Assembly (NCBI RefSeq): GCF_025965855.1
Contig: NZ_JAOPWB010000145.1
Location: 1-32,427, forward strand
Source: Mycobacterium sp.
Lineage (GTDB): Bacteria > Actinomycetota > Actinomycetes > Mycobacteriales > Mycobacteriaceae
Direction: 5' to 3'
DNA length: 32,427 bases
Shown here: positions 1-7,613 of the stretch, in pieces
Layout of the letters: each line of letters begins with the position of its first letter
Position numbering within the stretch: position 1 is the stretch's first letter
The notes under the pieces: generated by a model
What the model was told of the DNA's origin: nothing
Seen by the model: only the letters and a program-made list of their open reading frames with translations
The model's database searches: none
Program-made: the position numbers and the translations under genes

Positions 1-47
1 ATCGATCGCCGCCTCGGGGTAGCACTTCCTATCGGGTCGGGCGGCCG

Positions 48-677
48 ATGAACGAGTCCGCGACGGCCGATCGGAACGCGGTGCACGGCGCCGACGGTCC
101 CGTGCGGGTGCGCGCTGATCTCGAGGCGCCCTCGCGCTGGCTATGGCTCGTCAAGTGGTGCGTGCTGGCCGCTCCGCACTACCCGATATTGATCCTTCTG
201 TATCTGGTGTATCCGCTGCTGACGGTCGTCGCCGGTATCGCGATCCTGTTCACCGGGCGCTATCCGCGCCCGATATTCGACTTCAACGTCGGGGTGCTGC
301 GCTGGTCGTGGCGGGTCATGAATTACCGATTTCCGATGAACAGCACCGACAAGTACCCGCCCTTCGCGCTGGCGTCGCGGCCCGACTATCCCGGTGACCT
401 GGTGGTCGACTACCCGGAGCGCCTCACCAATTGGGCCGTGCTGGTGAAGTGGTGGCTGCTGGGGCTGCCGCAGATACTGCTGTGTTGGGCGATGGAGCCC
501 CTGCTGCAGGTGCTGTGCGTCATCTCCGCGGTGTGGTTGCTGTGCACCGGATCCACCCATCCCGGCATGTTCGACCTGCTCATGGGAATCGTTCGGTGGC
601 GCTATCGGGTGGCGGTGTATGTATCGTTGATGCGTGACGAATATCCGCCGTTCCGACTGGATCTAGGTAGCAGATAA
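48..677 (+). CDS. DUF4389 membrane protein, internally duplicated
   Basis: This is a 209-aa protein of unknown function, predicted to sit in the inner membrane. It contains two copies of one unit of about 80 residues. Each copy runs from a 'LVKW' motif through two hydrophobic stretches to a 'Tyr-Pro-Pro-Phe' motif (YPPFAL near residue 105, YPPFRL near 202). The copies are joined by 'YPERLTNW', which is typical of DUF4389 proteins. About four membrane segments are expected, near residues 40-68 and 135-168. The ATG at 48 is the first start in frame; no strong ribosome site is evident before it. A methyltransferase gene follows 14 nt after the stop and may be co-transcribed. The family assignment rests on the repeated LVKW/YPPF pattern and is fairly secure; the function is unknown. 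Confidence 0.8.
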   Translation: MNESATADRNAVHGADGPVRVRADLEAPSRWLWLVKWCVLAAPHYPILILLYLVYPLLTVVAGIAILFTGRYPRPIFDFNVGVLRWSWRVMNYRFPMNSTDKYPPFALASRPDYPGDLVVDYPERLTNWAVLVKWWLLGLPQILLCWAMEPLLQVLCVISAVWLLCTGSTHPGMFDLLMGIVRWRYRVAVYVSLMRDEYPPFRLDLGSR

Positions 678-691
678 CGCGCGAAAACCCT

Positions 692-1294
692 TTGTTCCCT
701 TACCTATATCGGTTCGGTCAGCCGATTTTCGACCGGCTGTTCTACAACCGATATCGTCGAGCGGCGATCGCACACGCGACCGGTCGGCTGCTGATGGTCG
801 GCCTGGGACCGGGGACCGATTTGAAGTTCGTACCGGCCGCGGTGACGTCGGTCGCCGCGGTGGAGCCGGTGGCCGCGTTCCGGCGGGCGGCGTCTCGCCT
901 TGCCGATCGTCACGGCATCGCCATCGACATCGTCGACGGGGCGGGCGAGTCGATTCCCTTCCCGGACAACAGTTTCGATTCGGTCCACATCGGGCTGGTG
1001 CTGTGCTCGGTCGACGACGTTGCGGCGACGCTGGGCGAGATCCGGCGGGTGCTGGTCCCCCGGGGCAGGTTGGTCGTGCTCGAACACGTGCGCGGAGACG
1101 GGGCGACGGGTCGGCTCCAGGATCTGGTCGCGGGGCCATGGTCGTGGTTCGCCGCCGGCTGCCATCCGAACCGCCGAACCGTCGACGCCATTGCCGCCGC
1201 CGGCTTCGACACCGCGGGCCTGCGCCGCGTCCGAACTCCTGTGCCGTTCCCGTGCAAGCCGCACCTGCAAGGCTTCGCGACCGCGATTCAGTGA
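692..1294 (+). CDS. class I SAM-dependent methyltransferase
   Basis: This is a 200-aa methyltransferase. The SAM-binding glycine motif is 'MVGLGPGTDLKF' (about residues 31-42), followed by an acidic 'VEPV' and the post-I motif 'DGAGESIPFPDNSFDSV'. 'LVPRGRLVVLEHVRG' matches motif III of the Methyltransf_11/UbiE-like group. The C-terminus (CHPNRRTVDAI, CKPHLQGFA) resembles METTL7-like or phospholipid N-methyltransferase-like enzymes, but the substrate cannot be told from sequence. The start is a TTG 14 nt after the preceding gene, with no clear Shine-Dalgarno sequence, so translation may be coupled; the exact start is uncertain. A perfect CRP-type palindrome begins on the base after the stop codon and most likely belongs to the next gene. 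Confidence 0.8.
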   Translation: MFPYLYRFGQPIFDRLFYNRYRRAAIAHATGRLLMVGLGPGTDLKFVPAAVTSVAAVEPVAAFRRAASRLADRHGIAIDIVDGAGESIPFPDNSFDSVHIGLVLCSVDDVAATLGEIRRVLVPRGRLVVLEHVRGDGATGRLQDLVAGPWSWFAAGCHPNRRTVDAIAAAGFDTAGLRRVRTPVPFPCKPHLQGFATAIQ

Positions 1295-1310
1295 TGTGAC
1301 CTAGATCACA
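1295..1310. promoter_or_regulatory. CRP (cAMP receptor protein) binding site
   Basis: TGTGACCTAGATCACA is a perfect TGTGA-N6-TCACA palindrome, the consensus of mycobacterial CRP (Rv3676 type). It lies 106 bp upstream of the likely PPE start and directly after the methyltransferase stop. At this distance it could act as an activator site (near -40 to -70) if transcription begins around 1360-1380. Confidence 0.75.
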
Positions 1311-1333
1311 TTGAACTATCCGGGCGTCTATTT

Positions 1334-1349
1334 CGTGTAGTCCTACACG
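1334..1349. promoter_or_regulatory. 16-bp inverted repeat in the PPE promoter region
   Basis: CGTGTAG-TC-CTACACG is a perfect 7-bp inverted repeat with a 2-bp centre. The loop is too short for an RNA hairpin, so a dimeric DNA-binding protein is more likely. It lies 24 bp after the CRP box and 66 bp before the likely PPE start. The cognate regulator is not evident in the window. Confidence 0.45.
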
Positions 1350-1415
1350 CTGCGTGTTGTCGGTGATGACTGCGCCGGCATGATCGTCGCGGCCCTTACG
1401 AAATGGACTGTGGTG

Positions 1416-2282
1416 ATGAATTTTTCGGTATTGGCGCCGGAGGTCAATTCGGCGCGGATGTTCTCGGGTGCGGGTGCGGCTCCGATGTTGAATGCGGCCG
1501 CGGCGTGGGACGCGTTGGCCTCCGAGTTGGGGTCGGCGGCGTCGTCGTTCTCGTCGGTCACGTCGGGCCTGACCGAGCAGGCGTGGCAGGGTCCGGCGTC
1601 GGCGGCGATGACGGCCGCTGCGGCCCCGTACGCGGGGTGGCTGAGCGCGGCGGCGACGGGGGCGACGGGGGCGGCAGGGCAGGCCCGGGCGGTGGTCGGC
1701 GCGTTCGAGGCCGCGCAGGCGGCGACGGTGCATCCGCTGGTGGTCGCGGCCAACCGGAATGGATTGGTGCAGCTGGTGATGTCGAATCTCTTCGGGCAAA
1801 ACGCCCCGGCCATCGCGTCCGTCGAGGCCGAGTACGAGCAGATGTGGGCCCAGGATGTTGCGGCGATGGCCGGCTACCACGCCGGCGCCTCGGTAGCCGC
1901 CGCGCAGCTGCCGCAATGGCAGCAGACCGTGCACGGTGTGGCGAGCCGGCTCGCCGCGTTGCTGGGCCTCAGCCCGGTCACCACTCCCGTGCCCGGTGAC
2001 CCGGACTTGATGAGCCAGACCTCCGGTTTCGCGGGGTTGTTGTCGAACACGTCTCTTGCCGACCCCGACGACAATCACTTTGTCGCGACCAACATCTCGA
2101 GTCCGCTCTTCACGGCTGCGGTGACCTCCGGGGCCGAGCCCACGTTGGGCTTGGCTGCGCCCGGGCAGACGATACTGACGTTCCAGAGCCCGGTCGCCCC
2201 GTTCCTGAACAGCTCGATCGCCCTTCCGGTCACGGATCCCTTGGCCCCGCTGTTCACCGCGCTTCTTCCGCTCGGCTTCTGA
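1416..2282 (+). CDS. PPE family protein
   Basis: This is a PPE-family protein, normally exported by type VII (ESX) secretion as a heterodimer with a PE protein. The N-terminal PPE domain covers roughly residues 1-170. It begins '[18 protein letters not shown]' and contains the Trp-x-Gly signature in '[14 protein letters not shown]'. The chosen ATG gives 288 aa; an upstream ATG at 1380 would add 12 residues (including TKWTVV) not typical of the family. The name-giving Pro-Pro-Glu is Ala-Pro-Glu here. The C-terminal 110 residues are Leu/Pro/Thr-rich and lack a GxxSVPxxW motif, MPTR repeats and a PE-PPE hydrolase domain. No PE partner or ESX gene is in the window, so it is an orphan PPE. A CRP box and a second palindrome lie upstream. 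Confidence 0.9.
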   Translation: MNFSVLAPEVNSARMFSGAGAAPMLNAAAAWDALASELGSAASSFSSVTSGLTEQAWQGPASAAMTAAAAPYAGWLSAAATGATGAAGQARAVVGAFEAAQAATVHPLVVAANRNGLVQLVMSNLFGQNAPAIASVEAEYEQMWAQDVAAMAGYHAGASVAAAQLPQWQQTVHGVASRLAALLGLSPVTTPVPGDPDLMSQTSGFAGLLSNTSLADPDDNHFVATNISSPLFTAAVTSGAEPTLGLAAPGQTILTFQSPVAPFLNSSIALPVTDPLAPLFTALLPLGF

Positions 2283-2297
2283 GTTCGGCGCGACCGC

Positions 2298-4823
2298 CTA
2301 CTCGACGCTGACGGCTTCGATGATGTTGAGCCGGGCCGCGCGCCGTGCGGGCGGCACCGAGCCGAGCAGGCTGATCGCCAGCGCGCCGAGCGTGAAGGCA
2401 AGCGCCATCGAACTCGGCCGGAAGGTGACTTGGAAATTCATCATGTCCCCGCTGACCAGGCTGAACAGCCACTGGTCCGTCATCCCGAACACCAGGCCCA
2501 GCACGCCGCCGACGACGCCGATGCCGGTCGCCTCGGCCAGCACCATCCGCAGCGTGAACCGGCGGCTGGATCCCATCGCCCGCAGCACGCCGATTTCGCG
2601 GCGCCGTTCCAGCACCGAGAGCGTCAGCGTATTGAGAAGGGCCACGGCCGCCACCAGCACGACGATGATCCACACGGCGTTCGCGATGAACATGCTCTGG
2701 TGCATCGGGGCCTCCAGCCCCGCCAGCTTGTCACGACCGTCGTACACGTAGTTCGGCGCGGGCACCACGCGGCGCACGTCGGCGAAGAGGCGACTGGCAT
2801 CCGCGCCCGGAGCCGCGGTGACCTCAAGGGTGGTCGTTACCGGGCGGTCGAACCACGAGCGCAGTTGGTCGAGGCCCATCCCGACGGTGCCGATGACCGT
2901 CGAAAAGTACGGGACCAGGGCCAGCACCGCTGCCTGCTGGACGCCGTGCGGCGTTTGCATCCGCAATTGCTCGCCGACCCGAACGTGCAGCGTCTTGCCC
3001 AGGTTCTGCGAGAGCACCACGCCGCGACCGGCGAGCACTTGGTCACGGATCCGCTGGTCAAGCGCGCGGTACAGGGGATCGGCCGTGCCCGAGGAAAAGC
3101 CGTCGAGCATGACGCGGGTGCCGCCCACTTCGGCGAACCCGAGCGCGCCCTCGGTGACGCGCCGGACGCCCGGCAACGCGGCCACCTTCTCCGAAAGAGC
3201 CTGTGGCAGGGCATCTGTGGGGTAGCTGTCGGGGGAGTTCGCGCTCACCCAGACGGGGACGTCGCCGACCGGCGCGAAGATGCCCCTCGCCGACCGGATC
3301 ATGTCCGCGTTGGTGCCGGTGATGGTGACGGTGGTGACCACCGCGATGAGCACCGTCATCACCGTCGCCCACACCCGTCGCGGCGCCCGCTCGATGGTCG
3401 CCGCCGCAAGCGCCCCGACGGAGCCGAACACCCGGGCCGTCGCGGCGGTGGCGCTGACGATGGGCCCGGTGAGTGCGAAGCCGAGCGCTATCTCGGCGGA
3501 GAACACCGCCGCCATCGCGACGAACGCGTAGACCCCTCGCTGGTTGACGACGACCGCGATGGACACCGCGAAGACCGCGACGGCGCCGACCCCGCTTGCG
3601 ATGCGCAGCCACCGCGGCACGCGGTCGGCGGCCGAAACCCCGACGGGCGCCAACGCCTCGATGGGTGCGACCTTGTACACCTGCCGGGCGGCCATCGCCG
3701 ATGCCACGACGCTGGTGAGGGCGGTCGCCACGACGGCGGCCGGTATCGCGTAGCCGGGCAGCCAGTACTCGATGCGAGCCTCCAGCCCCTGGGTCATGGC
3801 CGGCGGCAGTCGGCCAATTGCGACGCGGCCCATCAGAATTCCGACGGCCGAGCCCAACGCCCCGCCGATGATTCCCAGGATGGCCGCCTCCCCGAGCATG
3901 TCGCGAACGATCGTGGCGCGGCGGCCGCCGATCGCGCGCAGCATCGAGATGACCGGCCGGCGCTGGCTGATCGCCATGGTCATCGTGGTGTAGATCAGGA
4001 AGGCACCGACCATGAGAGCGACCATCGCGCCCATCAGGGCCATGTAGTTCATCAGCTTGACGCCGTCACCGGCGCGGGTGGCCCGCATGCTGGGGTCGGC
4101 GACGATGGCCCGGCCGTTCACCGCGGAGGTGATCGCGGCGCGAACCTGGCCGGGATCGGCGCCGGGTTTGGTGGTGATCAGGATCGAATCGAGCTGGCCC
4201 TGACGGCCGGTGATGTCCTGCGCCAAGGCAAGTGGAGCGAGGACATAGTGCCCGCCGTTGAGTGCGGCAACGTGCTTGCCGGAAAGGACCTCGCCGACGG
4301 TCACCGGCTGCGACCCCAGTTGGAACGTCTCATCCTTGGCGTGACCGACGCCGGGTCCGACGCGCACGGCGTTTGCCGGGCCGGGCGGAGCCGAGGGGTC
4401 CGCGAGCGCTCCGGGCGACCCATTCTTCAAGGCGTCTTTGAGGGCACCGCCCAACGCGGCAAGGCGCGCGTCGGCGCCGAACAGCAGGACCGGGCCCGAC
4501 GACGTGGGCGCCGACGCCCGGATCATCGGTGCCGCCGTCACGACCCCGGGAACCGCGGCCACATCGGCGGTGATCGTGTCGGGAAAGCCCGCGTCGGTGA
4601 TGCCCGATACCTCCAACGAGGCGATGCCCGCGATCCCGTCGGCGAGCCGATTGACCGATCCGCTGATCGAGCCGAAGATGCCGAACACCGCGACCAGATA
4701 CATTGCCGATACCGCCATTACGGCGATGGATGCGATGGTGCGTCGGCGATGCACCGCGAGTTCGCGCAGGCTGAACAGGCGCAGCCGGCTCGCCGCGGTG
4801 GCGATCGCGGAGCCCGGTGTCAC
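2298..4823 (-). CDS. ABC transporter permease, FtsX/MacB type
   Basis: This 841-aa permease is probably an exporter or an envelope-acting mechanotransmission component. It has an N-terminal membrane anchor (ASIAVMAVSAMYLVAVFGIF), a large periplasmic domain, and a first FtsX core with the cytoplasmic motif 'ISQRRPVISMLRAIGGRR'. A second half repeats this with 'RRREIGVLRAMGSSRR' near the C-terminus. Two FtsX domains in one chain is the usual layout of about 850-aa actinobacterial permeases. The start is set by a GTG whose last bases overlap the TGA of the upstream ATPase (GTGA, 4 bp), so the two are translationally coupled. The open frame extends further upstream but only inside the ATPase gene. 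The size pair (247 and 841 aa) recalls Rv0986/Rv0987 of M. tuberculosis; orthology is unproven. It converges on the PPE gene with a 15-bp gap. Confidence 0.87.
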   Translation of the reverse strand: MTPGSAIATAASRLRLFSLRELAVHRRRTIASIAVMAVSAMYLVAVFGIFGSISGSVNRLADGIAGIASLEVSGITDAGFPDTITADVAAVPGVVTAAPMIRASAPTSSGPVLLFGADARLAALGGALKDALKNGSPGALADPSAPPGPANAVRVGPGVGHAKDETFQLGSQPVTVGEVLSGKHVAALNGGHYVLAPLALAQDITGRQGQLDSILITTKPGADPGQVRAAITSAVNGRAIVADPSMRATRAGDGVKLMNYMALMGAMVALMVGAFLIYTTMTMAISQRRPVISMLRAIGGRRATIVRDMLGEAAILGIIGGALGSAVGILMGRVAIGRLPPAMTQGLEARIEYWLPGYAIPAAVVATALTSVVASAMAARQVYKVAPIEALAPVGVSAADRVPRWLRIASGVGAVAVFAVSIAVVVNQRGVYAFVAMAAVFSAEIALGFALTGPIVSATAATARVFGSVGALAAATIERAPRRVWATVMTVLIAVVTTVTITGTNADMIRSARGIFAPVGDVPVWVSANSPDSYPTDALPQALSEKVAALPGVRRVTEGALGFAEVGGTRVMLDGFSSGTADPLYRALDQRIRDQVLAGRGVVLSQNLGKTLHVRVGEQLRMQTPHGVQQAAVLALVPYFSTVIGTVGMGLDQLRSWFDRPVTTTLEVTAAPGADASRLFADVRRVVPAPNYVYDGRDKLAGLEAPMHQSMFIANAVWIIVVLVAAVALLNTLTLSVLERRREIGVLRAMGSSRRFTLRMVLAEATGIGVVGGVLGLVFGMTDQWLFSLVSGDMMNFQVTFRPSSMALAFTLGALAISLLGSVPPARRAARLNIIEAVSVE

Positions 4824-5563
4824 ACGAGGGCCCCCGACCGCTGGTCGGAACTGACCCGACCGTCCTGCAGCATGATCACCCGATCGGTCGCTTCCGCGCC
4901 CCCGGAATTGTGGGTCACCATCACCACCAGCCGGCCACGGCCGGGCTCGTGGGCCACCTCGCCGAGCAGCGCCAGGATCGACGCACCCGTTGCGGAATCG
5001 AGGTTCCCGGTTGGTTCGTCGGCGAGGATCAGCGGTGGGTCCATCATCAATGCGCGCGCCACGGCGACCCGCTGCATCTGGCCGCCGGACAGCTCGGCGG
5101 GCCTGTGCTCGGTCCGGTTGCCGAGTCCGACGCGGTCCAGCAGCCGGATCGCGTCCGGTTTGGCCTTGCCCAGCCGGACGCCGTCGAGCAGGTTGGGCAC
5201 GGCGACGTTCTCCCACGCCGAAAGCGTCGGCAACAGGTTGAAGAACTGAAATATGAAGCCCACCCGATGATGGCGAAACTCCGACTGCTGCTCGTCGCTG
5301 AGGCGGCCGATCTCGTCGCCGTCGAATTCGATCGACCCGGAATCGGGGGAGTCCAACGCGCCCAACAAATGCAGCAGCGTGCTTTTGCCCGCCCCCGACG
5401 GACCGACAACCGACACGAACTGGCCGCCCTCGAGGCGCAGGCTGATCTCGTCAAGGGCCCGCACGGATTGACCGCCGACCCGGTATTCGCGCACCACGTC
5501 GCGGAGCTCGACGGTCAGCGGTTGGTGCTGGGGAGTTCGGCAGGTGTCGATCCGTCTGAACAT
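4820..5563 (-). CDS. ABC transporter ATP-binding protein
   Basis: This 247-aa ATPase powers the FtsX-type permease encoded immediately downstream. Walker A is GPSGAGKST, the signature motif is LSGGQMQRVAVARAL, Walker B is LILADEPTGNLD and the switch His is in VMVTHN. The wording 'ADEPTGNLDS' is typical of the MacB/LolD/FtsE group. The start at 5563 is chosen because AGGAGG lies just upstream of that ATG on the minus strand; an open frame of 26 more codons before it has no such site and no family similarity. The last four bases overlap the permease start. The intergenic region to the divergent YbjQ-type gene (about 210 bp) should hold the promoter. Confidence 0.9.
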   Translation of the reverse strand: MFRRIDTCRTPQHQPLTVELRDVVREYRVGGQSVRALDEISLRLEGGQFVSVVGPSGAGKSTLLHLLGALDSPDSGSIEFDGDEIGRLSDEQQSEFRHHRVGFIFQFFNLLPTLSAWENVAVPNLLDGVRLGKAKPDAIRLLDRVGLGNRTEHRPAELSGGQMQRVAVARALMMDPPLILADEPTGNLDSATGASILALLGEVAHEPGRGRLVVMVTHNSGGAEATDRVIMLQDGRVSSDQRSGALV

Positions 5564-5737
5564 GATCCTCCTGCGGGAACGCCGTACCGCAAAAGCGCTG
5601 GTACTAGAGATAACGAGTTCGAACGGCGAGCGGTTCATCAACGTCGAGTTGTTGGGCGGAAAACTCGAAAACTACGCAAACTAGTCGACGCTCGGGGGCC
5701 TCAGGCCGCGGCGCTCGAGAGCGGGGCGGTCGCGGGC

Positions 5738-5743
5738 TACGCT
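5738..5743 (+). promoter_or_regulatory. candidate -10 element for the YbjQ-type gene
   Basis: TACGCT fits the actinobacterial -10 pattern TANNNT. It would give a start near 5750, with the AGGAGG-like site (CAGGAGGG, near 5757-5764) and the ATG at 5775 downstream. No convincing -35 was seen. This rests on position and pattern only. Confidence 0.3.
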
Positions 5744-5774
5744 GTCATCCCAACCGCAGGAGGGTCTGAAGACA

Positions 5775-6560
5775 ATGCAACCCAGCTCGCTCGACCCGGT
5801 CGCCAGCGAACGGCTGTCCCACGCAGGCAAGGTATTCACGTCCGATCTGTCGATCAATGAATTCGCCTTGCTGCACGGGGCCGGGTTCGAACCGATCGAA
5901 CTGGTGATGGGCGTTTCGGTCTATCACGTCGGCTACCAGTTCACCGGCATCAGGCAGCAATCCGAGCTGCCCGTGCTCACCGAGGCGACGTACCGCGCGC
6001 GCTGGAATGCGATGTCGCGGATGCAGGCCGAGGCCGATTCGCTGGGTGCGGACGGCGTGGTCGGCGTCCGTCTGGAATGGCGGCATCAGGGGGAGGGCGA
6101 GCACCTCGAGTTCATCGCGGTCGGCACCGCCGTGCGATACACGGCGAAGCCTGGCGCATTTCGGCGCCCCGACGGGCAAGGGTTCACCAGCCACCTTTCC
6201 GGCCAGGACATGACGACGCTGCTGCGGTCCGGATACGCTCCGGTCGCCTTCGTGATGGGCAACTGCGTGTTCCACGTTGCCGTGCAAGGGTTTTTGAAAA
6301 CACTTGGCCAGGTGGGACGTAACGCCGAGATGCCGCAATGGACGCAGGGCAGCTACCAAGCCCGGGAGCTGGCGATGTCACGGATGCAGAGCGAGGCCGA
6401 GCGGGATGGCGCAAACGGCGTTGTCGGAGTGCATTTCGCCATCTCGAACTACGCGTGGGGACATCACACCGTGGAGTTCTACGTGGCGGGGACGGCCGTG
6501 CGTCGCGGCGGCGAGGCGCAAACCCTGACGCCGTCGTTCGTCCTGCCGATGACTGACTGA
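5775..6560 (+). CDS. tandem YbjQ-like (heavy-metal-binding fold) protein
   Basis: This 261-aa soluble protein has two copies of a YbjQ/UPF0145-like domain, at about residues 15-125 and 135-250. The repeated core is 'MSRMQAEADSLGADGVVGV' in the first copy and 'MSRMQSEAERDGANGVVGV' in the second, each followed by a beta strand ending 'VGTAVR' or 'AGTAVR'. Single YbjQ domains are about 100 aa and form pentamers; two in one chain is a fused form. Function is unknown in the family. The name 'heavy-metal binding' comes from fold similarity only, and no Cys-rich metal site is visible. The ATG has a good purine-rich site (CAGGAGGG) about 11 nt upstream. The stop overlaps the next start by one base, so the two genes form an operon. 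Confidence 0.8.
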   Translation: MQPSSLDPVASERLSHAGKVFTSDLSINEFALLHGAGFEPIELVMGVSVYHVGYQFTGIRQQSELPVLTEATYRARWNAMSRMQAEADSLGADGVVGVRLEWRHQGEGEHLEFIAVGTAVRYTAKPGAFRRPDGQGFTSHLSGQDMTTLLRSGYAPVAFVMGNCVFHVAVQGFLKTLGQVGRNAEMPQWTQGSYQARELAMSRMQSEAERDGANGVVGVHFAISNYAWGHHTVEFYVAGTAVRRGGEAQTLTPSFVLPMTD

Positions 6561-6943
6561 TGACAAGCTTCGATCACGACCGGGTCAGTCGCGCCATCGG
6601 GTCGGCATTGGCCGGTCCCGGCGGGGTCGCGCTGGTAGTCAAGGTGTTTTGCGGTGTTCCCGGCGTGATTCTCGTGCCGGCGCGGCGGGGACTTTTCCGC
6701 TCGCAGCCGGAGCGGATTCAAATCGGCGACTGGCGGTACGAACTGACCGCTGACGGCCGGCTGGGCGCCGCCCACGTCGTGAACGGCGTCGTCATTGCCG
6801 AGGAGGTCCTCGCCGCCGGCGCCGTCGGTCCGCACATCGCCCGCGCACTCGCGCAACTGGTGAGCGGTTATGGCCCGACGATCCTTCCCAACATCGACGC
6901 GGCCGTCGAAGTCCTCGATACCGGTCCGGGTCCCCGCTTCTGA
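6560..6943 (+). CDS. small conserved hypothetical protein
   Basis: This 127-aa protein has no signal peptide or membrane span. It starts at the ATG that shares its first base with the TGA of the tandem YbjQ gene (TGATG), so translation is coupled. The sequence suggests an alpha/beta protein with a hydrophobic strand (ALVVKVFCGVPGVILV), a middle 'QIGDWRYELTADGRLGAAHVVNG' part and a helical end. The pattern looks like a small mycobacterial family of unknown function (possibly DUF5073, from memory). Its pairing with YbjQ suggests a shared role, but nothing in the sequence names it. Confidence 0.7.
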   Translation: MTSFDHDRVSRAIGSALAGPGGVALVVKVFCGVPGVILVPARRGLFRSQPERIQIGDWRYELTADGRLGAAHVVNGVVIAEEVLAAGAVGPHIARALAQLVSGYGPTILPNIDAAVEVLDTGPGPRF

Positions 6944-6989
6944 CGTCGGACATCGAGTTGCCCAGTGACACAAGGCGTTTCCCATGCGT

Positions 6990-7472
6990 TCACTCGCCGT
7001 TGACGGGTTGCTTCTGGTCGATCGCCACCACCCACCGGCTGAACCGCCAGGCTCCGTCCCGCTTGGCCGCGGTGAACTCGTAACGGCCGGTCAGGTCGAG
7101 CGCGGGCGGACCGCCATCTTTGACGGCAAAAACCTGGACATAACAGTGGCCGGTGGCTTCACTGTCGTTTTGGCTGGAGAACCAGAACGAATTCAGCGCG
7201 TGGCGCCGTTGGTTGTTTTCCGCCTTGAAGCCCGCCTTCCTGACCGCGAGCAGGCTCATGACCGTGTCGATATCCGCCGACAGCGGGCGGCCCTCGTGCA
7301 GGAGGACGAGCTGCGGGGACTCGGTGAACAGGGTACGAAAGTCGTCGAGCCGGTTTTCGTCGTAGGTGTAGGCGTAGGCCCCGAACAGGTTGATGATCGC
7401 CAATCGATCGGTGACATCGAAATCCGCGCGCCCGACATCCCCGATCGGCGCGGTGTTCCCGTCGATCGCCAC
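6990..7472 (-). CDS. NTF2-like / SnoaL-like domain protein
   Basis: This 160-aa protein has the NTF2-like alpha+beta barrel pattern: N-terminal helix 'DRLAIINLFGAYAYTYDENRLDDFRTLFTES', a middle 'RRHALNSFWFSSQNDSEATGHCYVQVFAV', and a final strand pair 'LTGRYEFTAAKRDGAWRFSRWVVAID'. Family members include dehydratases, isomerases and ligand-binding proteins, so the reaction is open. The ATG at 7472 is used here; a GTG two codons upstream lies closer to the GAGGAGG ribosome site and is equally possible. It is divergent from the amidohydrolase gene across about 140 bp and may share its regulation. Confidence 0.75.
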   Translation of the reverse strand: MAIDGNTAPIGDVGRADFDVTDRLAIINLFGAYAYTYDENRLDDFRTLFTESPQLVLLHEGRPLSADIDTVMSLLAVRKAGFKAENNQRRHALNSFWFSSQNDSEATGHCYVQVFAVKDGGPPALDLTGRYEFTAAKRDGAWRFSRWVVAIDQKQPVNGE

Positions 7473-7555
7473 CCGACCTCCTCGATCTCCGAACCCGTTG
7501 GCCTAGATACTCCCACCGCGGCCCTGCCGACGGAGGATCTTGAAAGGCCTTCAAC

Positions 7556-7575
7556 ATTGCTATCGTTGCGGCAAT
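7556..7575. promoter_or_regulatory. inverted repeat between divergent genes
   Basis: ATTGC-N10-GCAAT lies between the NTF2-like gene and the amidohydrolase gene, 38 bp upstream of the latter's ATG. It is short and could be chance; an operator is the alternative. Confidence 0.25.
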
Positions 7576-7613
7576 AGCGCCCTCGACACCGCCGGGCCGG
7601 CGAGGAGGCCGTC

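Noticed and set aside
1334..1349. Reading the CGTGTAG palindrome as an RNA hairpin terminator
   Set aside because: The 2-nt loop is too small and no U-run follows; an operator is more likely.
663..2078. 471-codon minus-strand frame
   Set aside because: It is antisense to the methyltransferase and PPE genes, Arg-rich, and crosses the promoter region.
4824..5216. Upstream extension of the permease frame to 972 aa
   Set aside because: The extra 131 residues are Arg/Gly/Pro-rich and lie wholly inside the ATPase gene in another frame; the GTGA overlap gives a natural start.
2430..5249. 939-codon open frame on the plus strand
   Set aside because: It is antisense to the ABC genes, has a composition typical of high-GC shadow frames (Arg, His, Asp, Gly), and contains no motif.
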